From the NCBI GenBank assembly GCA_023374025.1, contig SIJG01000106.1, positions 367,740 to 431,739 of the forward strand: 64,000 bases of DNA, in the 5' to 3' direction. The notes beneath the pieces are model-generated. The model saw only the letters and a list, made by a program, of their open reading frames with translations, made no database searches and was not told where the DNA came from. This document shows positions 47,045-56,953 of this stretch, in pieces. How positions within the stretch are numbered: position 1 is the stretch's first letter; the number at the start of each line of letters is the position of its first letter. Source of the stretch: Heterodera schachtii. Taxonomy: Eukaryota; Nematoda; Chromadorea; Rhabditida; Heteroderidae. The position numbers and the translations under genes are program-made.

Positions 47045-47458
47045 CAATAGCGATTCATATTGATGGTTTTCACATTTGTCTGTTGGCTTAATCGGATGAT
47101 TTTCATGTTGTTTTTTGGGTTGACATTTTGGACTTGGTTTTTTGCGCCAATTGTTTGGACGGCTAAAAATATTTGCAGTTTAAATTTATATTATACTTTT
47201 TTAATTATTTAAATACCATTTTTGTTATAAAAATAGCCCTTCAGCGCTTGGAATTCTTTTTTTAAAACGCGACGATATTCAATGCTAAAATTATAATTTT
47301 AAATAAAATAAAAATACATCAAATAAATAAAAAAATATAATTTAAATGTTTGCATAATAATTACCTGCAAAAATAAAGAACAATCACATTTGATCCCGCA
47401 GTAGCGTTTAACAAAATGCCAGAAATAAAACCGAATTGCCATGCACGAATTTCTTTGT
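47045..47458 (-). pseudogene. Receptor 3' fragment H
   Basis: Tail exon (47045-47162; reads VQTIGAKNQVQNVNPKNNMK), exon 9 (about 47215-47287) and most of the TM7 exon (47365-47455) of a receptor of the G/I subfamily, whose tails carry SQQ(I/T)N. It breaks off inside TM7 where a foldback element begins. Confidence 0.72.
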
Positions 47459-47770
47459 TAACCAAATCCAACATTATTTGTATCATTCGAAAGCCCTTCA
47501 GATGCTCTATTAGCCTGCAAATTTCCAAAAAATTTTGTCAATTTTAAAAAAGCTTGAGCCAAAAAAGTTGGAAATTTTGGTTTTTTGAATTCTTCAAGTC
47601 ATAACTTTTTTGAACCTAAACGAGATTTTTCAGAATTTTGCAGACTAATAGAGGACATTTAGGGCTTTCGAATGATACCAACAATGTTTGATTTGGATGA
47701 CAAAGAAAAAAGTTATAGCCAAAAAACCGCTGGGGCCCAAACGTGCCGGGGCCCAACTGACGGGTTCCGA
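47459..47770. mobile_element. Foldback MITE with GGGGCCCAAACG end
   Basis: Arms TTAACCAAATCCAACATTAT / GATACCAACAATGTTTGATT and core AGGACATTTAGGGCTTTCGA. The right end carries the words GGGGCCCAAACGTGCCGGGG. The left outer end is missing at the junction with receptor exon TM7. Confidence 0.6.
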
Positions 47771-48121
47771 AATTAAGTTATTTGGTTAAGTTTTACGTGT
47801 TTTGCTCCCTAAAAATCCTTAATAAAAAGCCTTTTTTCGTGCCTTTTATAGTGCCCTTTTCGCGATTTTTGGTGCCTTTTTAGTCGGTCTCTAATTATAA
47901 TTTAAAATTAATTAAATTTAAGGCTTATAAAAATATCTAATTTTCTCTTTTGAGTAGTATATGTAAATCAACACACAACTACTTGAGACTTTTTTTTATT
48001 TAAAATCAGCAAACAAAAAATTTTATAGTTTTACACAATTTTTTAACAATGCAAAATTCATATGAAATCACAATATTTCTATATAAAAAATGGTAAAATT
48101 ATTAACAAAAATTCCATATCA
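47771..48121. other. No supported gene
   Basis: AT-rich spacer. TTAGTGCCTTTTTCG-like words near 47830-47880 may be another repeat fragment. Nothing else seen. Confidence 0.4.
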
Positions 48122-49441
48122 CTAGCGCTTAAGATTGATCGAATTCACATTTATCTGTTGGCTTAATTGGGTGATGTTCATGTTGTTGATTGGGTTGGCA
48201 CTTCGCACTTGGATTGTGCCAATAGTGTGGACAGGTAAAAAACATTTTAATTTTAAAATTTTATTTATTAAAAATAACCATTTGTGTTGCAAAAAAATTG
48301 AATAAAATGCGAAATTCTTTCTTGAATGCGTGGCGATATTCAGTGCTAAAATTTTAATTTTCAAATTTAAATAAAACAAAAAATATTAATAAATTAAAAT
48401 AAATTAATGAAGATTTTTTTTTTATTAATGACCTGCTAAAATAAAGAACAATCGCATTTGATCCCGCAGCAGCGTTTAACAGAATGCCAGCAATAAAACC
48501 GAATTGCCACGCACGAATTGGGGAACTTAAAAATTGAAAATTCATTTTAAATTGAAAAAAATTATTAAATTTACCCCAAAATTGAGCCAAATGCATCCAG
48601 CAACTGGTACATGACCAAATTGACTAGGTATCCGCCAATGTTAATAGCTAAAATGATAATCAATGACCGTAGCACTCGTTTATTCGTCTGTTGAGTTACT
48701 GTAAAAAATATTTTGAATTTTGGCACAAAATAAAATGCCAAAGAAATAAATGCCAAAATTTACTGCCATTTTTGCATCGGATGATCACAAAAATGGACAC
48801 ATCGTATAATGCCCAAATGAACAGATGGCCAAGTAAATAATGGAATTTGTATTTAGCACAAATGGAGGAATGTCTAAATAAAATATATCAAATAATTTAA
48901 AATAATTAAAATTAAATAAAAAAAATTCAAATAAACCGAATAGTAATTTATCCCATAACCTAAAAGGCAATGCAACAGCAAAAAGTCGGTCAAAAGCAGC
49001 ACAAAACATTGCCATTAAGCCACAATTCAAAGCGAAAATCATTGGCTAAAAATTGAAAATTTGAAAATTAAATTAAAAAAATTTAATTTTACCGCCATAA
49101 TTAAGTCAGCAGTGAGTAAACTGACAAAATTTGTGCCCGAAATGACAACAACCAGGAAAAAAGTGTGCCCAATTTGATGGACCAATTCACAAATACAAAT
49201 CAGCGCCATCAGAAAATTGGCGGAGCCACGGAGGGAACTAAAAAATGGGAAATTGAAAATAAAAATTAAAAATGCCATGGCATTTACTTGGATTTGACAG
49301 TGACCACCAAAAGTTCAACACAATGCCAACCAACGCAATAATAATAATCAAAATCAAAATATAGAAAATGCTATTTTTATTTCAAATTAAATTTCTTTGG
49401 TTTATTACCGGATCAGAAGAGCTGGTGTTAATCGAGGCCAT
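48122..49441 (-). pseudogene. srsx-like receptor pseudogene G
   Basis: Starts MASINTSSSDP at 49441. The TM1 exon is largely deleted, while its GT donor end near 49293 survives. TM2, TM3, TM6 (INIGGYLVNLVMYQLL) and TM7 exons are well kept. TM5 is deleted, with its first part joined directly to mid-TM4 near 48805. The acceptor before the tail exon is TTTTTAC instead of TTTTTAG near 48235. The tail reads VHTIGTIQVRSANPINN and stops at 48122. Confidence 0.85.
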
Positions 49442-50149
49442 TTATATAAAAATAACTTGGACGATGGAATGAAATTTAATATATGTTTTAAAACTTCAGC
49501 TGTTAAGCAAATTTGAATAATAAATGCGAGAATTGGAAGTAAATGTAAATAAATGTTAAAAATAAATAATTTTTTAAAATCATTTAAATGCAATATTTGA
49601 AAATAATTATTGATTATTTAATTAACTAACAAACATAAACATTAATTATTAAAATATATTATTAATTATTGCCATATGCAAAACAAATAAATAATAAAAT
49701 TATCAAATAAATTTTAATATAATCAATTCAAATTTTGAAAAAATAATAAATTATCAAAAAAAATTTTAATATATTAATTCTAATTTAGAAAAAAATTTAT
49801 TTTGTTTCAATTAACTTAGCAAAACCACTTTTGAAGTTCTTTATAAATGATTCTTACTGGCATAATCATTTTAAATTTTCATAATGCGTGCAATGCATAA
49901 AAATCTCTAATGAGTTCATATGGGAAAATACAAATGTGCCAAAATGCCAAAAAAAAAAAAAATTAATTTGGTCATTTTATGAGAAAAGGTGCCCATAAAC
50001 CGGCAATTGTAGTCAGTCAGAGTCAATTTATGAAGATAAAACTTTTTCACATTATAAAAAATTAGATAATTTTCATATTATTTAATTACATCATTCGAAA
50101 GCTCATACAAAAATAAAATTGAAATTAAAAATTAATTTTTAAAAATTTG
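49442..50149. other. No supported gene
   Basis: AT-rich sequence upstream of pseudogene G. A weak 62-codon frame at 49405-49593 has no support. Confidence 0.45.
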
Positions 50150-50300
50150 AATTGCGCCATACTTTCGCGCATTTTCCAATGCAAATGTGCGAGCAGATAA
50201 TTTAGTGTAAATGTACCATAAATTACACAAATTTCAAGAGATGGCCAAGTAAATATGGGAATTTATTTGTAGCACAAATGGAGCAATGTCTCAAAAATGA
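50150..50300 (-). pseudogene. Receptor TM4 exon fragment
   Basis: CATACTTTCGCGCATTTTCC ... GAGATGGCCAAGTAAATATG matches the receptor TM4 exon (FENAGK end, LLGHLL) with small indels. No other exons adjacent. Confidence 0.7.
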
Positions 50301-51030
50301 TTAATTGAATAAACAAACAATTAAAATATCAATTGGGATTAATTAGTGTTTGTGATGTTAATTAAATGAAACATGTTCGATGCTAGATCGTTTTCGTACA
50401 ATCATCCATAAATTTAATTTTTGAAAATTTACAACTTTAACAAATAAAATATGCCGCCAATCCTTTTCTTGAGGGCTGGCCAAGCTGAGACTCAACCCTT
50501 TTGAGCTGCTCTGAACGGTCGGAACTGCTATTTCGTTCTCGACTCGATGAGGACGGGAGTCGATTCGGGAAGGAATCCGCTACGAACGATGCGCGCTTCT
50601 CCGGCTGATAATACAATTTTAATTAATTATTTTTCAATTTTCAATTTTTTTCAAAATTCCAAACAAAAATTAAATCTGTCAATGTGCCAGAATGGCATGT
50701 GACTGACCTTTTGCAAAACACCTGGGAATATTATTTAATTAAAATCAAAATAAAAGAAACCGGCAAGTTAAATTGGGTGCCATAAATTTCTAATATGTTC
50801 AAAAATTGAGAATATTGACACCCGTCTCATCAAACGGATGCCAAAATATTTGAAAGTTTGAGTTTTGTGTGAAGATTTATTAAAACATTTAGCTAATTTA
50901 AATTTTTGCAATTGTCCTAACTAATTAATACTCAATTAATAATCGTTGTCTTACTTTTCAGTTTCTTTCCCTACCCGAGCAAATTTATCTTTTCCTTTAA
51001 TCATTCATATAGCGACGACGTAAAATGAAC
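50301..51030. other. Spacer with a GC-rich island and receptor upstream words
   Basis: 50455-50612 is strikingly GC-rich for this genome (TTCTCGACTCGATGAGGACG). It has no open frame of note and no match to an RNA fold I know. From about 50650 inverted receptor upstream words appear (AATGTGCCAGAATGGCATGT), then AT-rich sequence to the LTR. Confidence 0.4.
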
Positions 51031-51423
51031 CGTTGGGAAGCAAGGGGTGATCGGGGAGGGACTTTGGGATTTGCTTGGGGTTCGGGTTGGGATTTTGGGG
51101 TCAAAGAAAGATTTATTTTCAACACCACTTTACTGACAAATATTTAGAGAATAAGGAGAATAGCAATCATAAACTCAAGCAGCAGTACCAATTAAGCCTT
51201 TGGTCGTTTGTTGCTGTTGAAATGAAAGTCCACGGAGAAAACACCAAATTTTGTAGTTTATTACAATAATTAAAAAGCACAAAATTATATAAAATTTTAG
51301 AGAGAACACGAAGACAATAATAAAATGAAAATTAAAATGAAGGATCAAAATATTTTAAATTAACGCGAAAAACAATCTTTGCAAAAAACAATAAAATAAG
51401 GATAAATCATTATTTATCCTACG
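51031..51423 (-). repeat. 3' LTR of retrotransposon 2
   Basis: 393 bp. Read in element orientation it begins CGTAGGATAAATAATG and ends CTTCCCAACG, so its termini are CGT...ACG rather than TG...CA. Confidence 0.93.
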
Positions 51424-51432
51424 TCCCCCGCC
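51424..51432 (-). promoter_or_regulatory. Polypurine tract
   Basis: GGCGGGGGA on the minus strand lies directly before the 3' LTR, where plus-strand priming is expected. Element 1 has GGCGGGAGA at the same place. Confidence 0.7.
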
Positions 51433-51722
51433 GTTTGAAGACCAGTGTCCTCACGGTCTGATCGCCGCGCACCTCCCCCGGATCAGCGAAAGACGAGCGC
51501 CTGCGAGATTTGACGTCGGCGTTCAAACAGCGGATTTGATGAAGCGAAGAGGCGAGAGCTGAAATTGGACGAATGTTTTAAGCGATTGAAATTTATTAAA
51601 TGAGAAAAAAAAATAAACAACAAAATGAAACAATAATGAGGTCATTTATAAGTAGGTCTGAGGCAGGGAAATACAATCAAAAATAAAATTTATCCGGCAC
51701 AATTAAGGTAATGACGATCCGT

Positions 51723-52290
51723 TCAGAACCTTCCACGTTTAGGGGGAGGGGGATAATCCCCATGATTTTGCCAACGGTAATTGCGGTAAGCCCCCCGATT
51801 TTGGAAATTTTGGCCGCTTCCTCGACCACGATTGAAGCGCCTGTAAGCATTTTGCTCTTGACGGGGATGAGGAATGATTGGCGGTGGAATTTGCACATTG
51901 AGCAAACTCGGAGTACGCGAATTGGAAGTGGCTGGGGTTCGAATTCCTGAACTCCCTGATTCTGACGACATTTTTACCGGCGTGGTCATTCCAAACACAT
52001 CAGTTAAAAAACTGATTGTAAAATGAATGCCAGGCGGTTTCAACTTGCCATTTTCATTCACTGTTCGGCGATTTTCGAGGTTCCCGAACCGGGTTACCTC
52101 GGCCAAACTCCGGTTGCCTCTTTTCATGGCCAACACAATTTTTCCATCATTTGGCAACGTTTTTGCCAGCAAATTTAACAATTTTCCATGCAAAATTCTT
52201 TTAGAATAGTGAAAAGGTGGTGGAATGAAAATAGTTTTGATTGAGAATTTATTTGCATGAAAATTATTTTGCGAATGGCCTCTTCGACAT
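51723..52290 (-). CDS. Third frame: end of SGNH-like domain plus RG-rich tail
   Basis: Open from about 52290 in the -1 frame relative to pol and overlapping its last codons. The part before 52195 reads IFIPPPFHYSKR. Then come GNRSLAEVTRFGN, KPPGIHFT (placed like the catalytic His block of SGNH hydrolases, without the usual Asp three residues before), DVFGMTTP, and a tail rich in Arg, Gly, Asn and Tyr (RRFNRGRGSGQNFQNRGAYR) ending PPPPKRGRF at 51723. Gag has no zinc knuckle, so the tail could supply nucleic-acid binding; that is inference. It has no ATG of its own at a sensible place. It may be reached by frameshifting, or pol may have suffered a single-base change. Confidence 0.6.
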
Positions 52291-55200
52291 CATTTAACAC
52301 AAGGCCTTGGTCCAAATCGTCATTTCCGATTAGGATCAGAATTTCTTGGACTTTAGTCGTAAAATAAGTATTTTTGAATGCTTCGGCCATTTCAAGAGTG
52401 TTTTTGTAAATGACGGCTTTTGTTTCCAATTTACTAGCAAACTCTCGAACCGATGAGTCGCCGTAAAAAAGGAATTTTTCGGATTCCATTGATGAAAAGC
52501 CGATTATATTCTTTGCCTTCACTTCTTCGAATGCTTCGCTGATCAACTCCCCGAACCGGTGGAGCGGATTTTTTGAGCAAATTTCTTGCTGTACAACTTT
52601 CATTCCCGTATTTTTGAGGGTTTGAAATGCGACGGCACAACGGTCCACCCACATTAAAATTGGAGGAATGAAATTTTGAATGTCGGGACTAAAATTTGGA
52701 ATGTGGCGAAGGAGTGAAGCAGATTCTTCATCCGAATTGGCCCAACTGCGAATATGGCCCATCAAAATTCCTTTTTGTTTGGCGATTGAAATTGGAATTA
52801 ATTCGCCAAGTGATGACAATTGGACGCGTCGAAGAGGGTCCATGGCCGGCAAGTTTGGAAACACTTCTTCCAGCAAAATGCAAGAGCAATTCGAATGTTG
52901 CTCAATGCCTGAACAGTGTGCGTTGAGTGCCAATTTCGATGGGGCGACATTTTCTGAAAAAACACTTTTTGTCAAAACAGAATTAATTTTCTTTTGGATG
53001 GTTTCTTTTCCATTTTCTGAAGGTGGCATATTTTTGAAAATTTTTCCGCGTCTTTGTTTTGGGAGAAAAGTTTCATTGGGAAGTTCGATTGGTGTATGGA
53101 CTAAGTGTTCGATTGGAACTTTGATTTGCTCACTTTCTTCTTTATTCACAGGCACAACCCATGCTGCGGTTGGACTTAAGGCCTTAATTTTGTAAGGACC
53201 AAAATAATTCCAAGATAATTTTGAGTGTTTAATTTGTGCCGTCGGCCGAAAGAAAACCATTACTCTATCTCCCAATTTATATTTTCCTGGTTGAACGTTC
53301 GGTTTCGAGTCAAATTGTTTCTTTTGGATAAATTGGGCTTTTGCAATGTTTTTTGAAGCCTCTTTAACCAAAAGTTCATAATTTTCTCTGAAAAATTGCA
53401 AATATTCATCCAAATCTATGGTGTAAAGAGGATTTGGTCGTTTTGGGGCCGTAACATTGGTTGGAAAATTTAAAGATCGCCCGAAAAATAAAGTTGATGG
53501 GGAAAATCCGGTACTTTCGTTTGGGGTGATGTTATGTGAAAATGTGACATATGGAATGCGAAGGTCCCACTCCCATGGACTCGTACTCGTTTTTCTGACC
53601 ATTTCAATAATTGTACGGTTTAATCTTTCTGCGAGACCATTTGCGTTTGGATCATAACCAGAAGTGGTTGATCTTGAAACCAAAAGTTTTTCAGTAATTT
53701 CTTTCAAAATTGAGTTCACAAATTCGCCTCCCAAATCAGAATGGATTGCCTCTGGTGCTCCAAATTTCAGAACCCATTTTTCAACAAATTCCTGTGAAAC
53801 TGTTTCCGCTTTTTTGTTTGGAATTGGGATCACTTCTGAAAATCTCGTGAAATGATCGATCATGACCAAACAGTATTTGTTTCCGTTTCGGGTTGGCCCA
53901 AGTTTCAAAATATCCATGCACAAAAGTTCATTTGGTTTTTGAGTGTTAATTGGATTCAGACCCGGATGATTTTTTCGGGGAATTCGGTTATGTGCGCAAA
54001 TTCGACATGACCTAGCAAAATGTTGGCAGTCCGAAAACATGTTTGGCCAAAAGTATTTGAGAAATTTCAACCTTTTATAAATCTTTTTCCCGCTTTGGTG
54101 CCCTGCGCATGGCCCTGAATGATGTTCGTTTATCAACGAATCACGAAATTTTTTAGGCACAAAAAGCTCTGATTCACTGTCGGAATTCAAATAGTAAAGG
54201 ATTTTTTCCTCAACTGTAAATTTTCCAAGCGATTCCAAAAGTTTCTGATGCGTTTTTAACTCTTGTGGCAATTCTTTTTTGATCAAAAAGTTCCAAATAA
54301 AAGCCAATTCTGAATTTTTGATTTCCTCGACCCATTCTTCCTTAGAAACACTAATTGGCAATTTCGGAATTTCGGGTGTTATGACGGCAGAAATGTATGC
54401 GCAATTTTCGTTTCCCTTTTCTTCCAAATTAAGGGTTTTTGAGTTAAAGGCTCGTGAAAGTGCATCAGCAACATGATTCTCTTTTCCAGGCTTATACATA
54501 ACTTCTAGTTGGAATGGGGCTCCTAATTCCATGATCCATCTGTCCACTTTTGAATTTCCGACCGAATTTTTGCTTTTGAACATTTGGGGAAGGGCCTTAT
54601 GGTCGGTAAATACGATTGTTGGAAGCCATGCAATAAAATGCTTAAATTTTTGTACGGCAAATTTTATGCCTAGACATTCTAAAACTGTTGGTCCGTAATT
54701 TGACTCGGTTTGTTTACAGCGTCTTGATGCGTAACAAATTGGTCTCATTTTCCCAGATTGATCCCGTTGACAAAGCACTGCACCTAACCCATCTTTGGAC
54801 GCATCCGAAAAAATATGAAATTTAAATTTTGGATCGCTCTGTGCCAAATTAAAATCCGGGTATTTCAGTACAACTTCCTCAACAATTAACGATTTTAAAG
54901 ATTCAAAACTCTTTTTTGCTTCGTCCGACCAAATTAACATCTTAGCATCTTGTTTTCTCAACATTTTTGTTAATGGTGCCGCAATTTTTGCAAAATTCAT
55001 GATAAATTTTCGGTGCCAATTGACCATTCCCAAAAATCTTTGTAATTCTTTGATTGTTTTTGGCATCGGAAATTCTTTGATGGGTTTGTATTTTTCCGGG
55101 TCTTTTGCGAGTCCTTCTCGTGTAAGAATATGTCCTAAATATGGGGTTTGGTCTAAAGCGAAACCACATTTTTCTGCCTTGACTTTCATTCCGTTTTCAT

Positions 55201-56953
55201 TCAGTTTTTCGAAAACCTTTCCGAGATGGACCATATGATCTTCAAATGTTTCAGAGGCAATTAAAATGTCGTCGAGATAAACGAAAACAAATTCGTTAAT
55301 ATATTCGGACAAAATTTTGTTCATGAGTCTTTGAAAGGTGGCTGGGGCGTTACTTAACCCAAAAGGAAGGACTAAAAATTCATACAGACCACCAGGTACT
55401 GTAAACGCCGTTTTTTCGATGTCTTCTTCCTTAACTCGAACCTGCCAATACCCCGACATTAAATCCAAAACAGTAAAATATTGTTTGTTTCCCAAATACA
55501 TCAAAATTTGGTCAATGTTCGGTATTGGGTACGAATCTTTGATTGTGACGCTGTTGAGTTTTCGGTAGTCCACGCAAAATCGGATTGAGCCATCTTTTTT
55601 GGCGACCAAAACAATTGGAGATGCCCACGGAGAGTTTGATGGTCGAATTATTTCCCGTTTCAAATAATCATTAATCATTTCCGTAACTTTTGTTCGGACA
55701 CCGAATGGAATTGGACGGGGGGCAGTTTTAATTGGGGCAGCATTTTCGGTTTTAATTTCGTGGGGGAATAAATTGGTTTGAGTGAGTTCAAATTCATTTA
55801 ATGCAAAAACATCAGAAAATTCCAGCCAAAATTGTTGCATTTTTTCCTTTTCACTGTCCGAGAGAGCACCAATTTTATTGTTCAGAATTGAAATAAGTTC
55901 TTTATTTCTTGAATTTTGTTCGAATTTTACGGTTGACCTTATGAATTTTTGACGCACAAAAATTCTATCAAATTCCAATGGAAACAATTCAACATTTGGG
56001 TTAAAAATTTTGTCCAACTTTTCTGCATATGCCACCTTCATACCTTTTTCCAAAATTAATGGTTCCGGTCCCTTATTATGGATCAAAACTTTCACCTTAC
56101 CTCTTTCCGAGCCGACGATTGACCTTTCAATCAGTGCCGTCTTCAGCACTGAGACCCGATCGGCACAAAAATCATTTCGCGACGAAAATGATCGGCAAAT
56201 TTTTGGCTTTTCGGACACAATGCCCAGCTCTTTCAGTACTTTCTCTTCCTCCTCTTTCGTCAACGCTTTCACACTTTCATTCGCCAGTGTCTCCTCCTCG
56301 TAGTCCAAAAGTTTTTCATCGTCGCAGTCCATTTGATCAAAGGCCATTTGGTTTTCTATAATGAATTCGGTTTTTTCGGGAAAATGCGACACATTTTCAA
56401 TAAACGAATCGACAAAAGATGACGAAAAAGGTGGAATGATTTTACAGAAGGAAATGCGAACAGAATTCAGTAAAGTGGTGTTGTAATTTTTCGGAGTTTT
56501 GTTGAAATTTAAGATTTCATTTGTAAATGTGTTTCCGATGTAATAGCCAAGTGAGTTTAATGCTTTCGGGCCAAAAACGAAATCGTAAGGAAAGGAATTT
56601 TGCGTGACAACACAATTTATTTCACATTCGAAATTTCCCCTTCTCATTGGGACATTAAGCACTCCGATTATTGGGATTTTTCCACCAGTGAAAGAAGCGA
56701 CTTCAAAAGACAATTTTGAATTTCCTTTGTTTGGACAAAAACCCCATTTTAGCAAATCCACCCCTTTTTCGTTGGCGATTTTATGTAAAAATTTTGGGTT
56801 TGCGGCATTTATTTCTGCTGCCGAATCGATTAGACCGATCGCTTTCATTCCGACAATATTCACTTCCGTCGTTGGACTTTCAGAACATTCGGCGTTGGCA
56901 GGGTTTTGAGATGGAAATTCATTCGAATGTAAAATCAAAGAATTGAAAAATTT
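52175..56953 (-). CDS. pol: Pol: protease-RT-RNase H-integrase, with C-terminal extension
   Basis: About 1590 codons, overlapping the end of gag in the -1 frame; no ATG near its start, so it is made by fusion with Gag. Protease motif IDSAAE near residue 37. RT near 415-650 with RPSNSPWASPIVLV, LDLMSGYWQV and intact YLDD near 550. RNase H has FSDAS, a Glu in LECLG, TDHKAL and VADALSR. Integrase has the HHCC finger (HHSGPCAGHQ ... CRICAHNR) and Asp, Asp, Glu in CMDILKL, HSDLGGEF and LAERLNR; a GPYK motif follows. The last 350 residues are extra. They include FYGDSSVREF (about 1493) and ILIGNDDL (about 1537), like SGNH/GDSL hydrolase blocks. The order RT-RNase H-integrase is that of Ty3/gypsy. 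All core catalytic residues look intact. Confidence 0.93.
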   Translation of the reverse strand, partial: KFFNSLILHSNEFPSQNPANAECSESPTTEVNIVGMKAIGLIDSAAEINAANPKFLHKIANEKGVDLLKWGFCPNKGNSKLSFEVASFTGGKIPIIGVLNVPMRRGNFECEINCVVTQNSFPYDFVFGPKALNSLGYYIGNTFTNEILNFNKTPKNYNTTLLNSVRISFCKIIPPFSSSFVDSFIENVSHFPEKTEFIIENQMAFDQMDCDDEKLLDYEEETLANESVKALTKEEEEKVLKELGIVSEKPKICRSFSSRNDFCADRVSVLKTALIERSIVGSERGKVKVLIHNKGPEPLILEKGMKVAYAEKLDKIFNPNVELFPLEFDRIFVRQKFIRSTVKFEQNSRNKELISILNNKIGALSDSEKEKMQQFWLEFSDVFALNEFELTQTNLFPHEIKTENAAPIKTAPRPIPFGVRTKVTEMINDYLKREIIRPSNSPWASPIVLVAKKDGSIRFCVDYRKLNSVTIKDSYPIPNIDQILMYLGNKQYFTVLDLMSGYWQVRVKEEDIEKTAFTVPGGLYEFLVLPFGLSNAPATFQRLMNKILSEYINEFVFVYLDDILIASETFEDHMVHLGKVFEKLNENGMKVKAEKCGFALDQTPYLGHILTREGLAKDPEKYKPIKEFPMPKTIKELQRFLGMVNWHRKFIMNFAKIAAPLTKMLRKQDAKMLIWSDEAKKSFESLKSLIVEEVVLKYPDFNLAQSDPKFKFHIFSDASKDGLGAVLCQRDQSGKMRPICYASRRCKQTESNYGPTVLECLGIKFAVQKFKHFIAWLPTIVFTDHKALPQMFKSKNSVGNSKVDRWIMELGAPFQLEVMYKPGKENHVADALSRAFNSKTLNLEEKGNENCAYISAVITPEIPKLPISVSKEEWVEEIKNSELAFIWNFLIKKELPQELKTHQKLLESLGKFTVEEKILYYLNSDSESELFVPKKFRDSLINEHHSGPCAGHQSGKKIYKRLKFLKYFWPNMFSDCQHFARSCRICAHNRIPRKNHPGLNPINTQKPNELLCMDILKLGPTRNGNKYCLVMIDHFTRFSEVIPIPNKKAETVSQEFVEKWVLKFGAPEAIHSDLGGEFVNSILKEITEKLLVSRSTTSGYDPNANGLAERLNRTIIEMVRKTSTSPWEWDLRIPYVTFSHNITPNESTGFSPSTLFFGRSLNFPTNVTAPKRPNPLYTIDLDEYLQFFRENYELLVKEASKNIAKAQFIQKKQFDSKPNVQPGKYKLGDRVMVFFRPTAQIKHSKLSWNYFGPYKIKALSPTAAWVVPVNKEESEQIKVPIEHLVHTPIELPNETFLPKQRRGKIFKNMPPSENGKETIQKKINSVLTKSVFSENVAPSKLALNAHCSGIEQHSNCSCILLEEVFPNLPAMDPLRRVQLSSLGELIPISIAKQKGILMGHIRSWANSDEESASLLRHIPNFSPDIQNFIPPILMWVDRCAVAFQTLKNTGMKVVQQEICSKNPLHRFGELISEAFEEVKAKNIIGFSSMESEKFLFYGDSSVREFASKLETKAVIYKNTLEMAEAFKNTYFTTKVQEILILIGNDDLDQGLVLNDVEEAIRKIIFMQINSQSKLFSFHHLFTILKEFCMENC
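56935..56953 (-). promoter_or_regulatory. Putative -1 ribosomal frameshift site
   Basis: In gag phase the sequence is GA A-AAT-TTT (heptamer 56953-56947), a canonical X XXY YYZ slip site. The pol frame has a TGA immediately upstream (56956-56954) and gag stops at 56937-56935, so any shift must occur within these 19 bases. No obvious downstream stem-loop was identified. Confidence 0.75.

Noticed and set aside
50540..50580. Possible hammerhead-ribozyme core (CGATGAGGAC)
   Set aside because: The required CTGATGA and GAAA core with three helices cannot be formed.
51075..51269. 64-codon frame repeated at 59013-59207
   Set aside because: Antisense within the LTR pair of retrotransposon 2; identical because the LTRs are identical.
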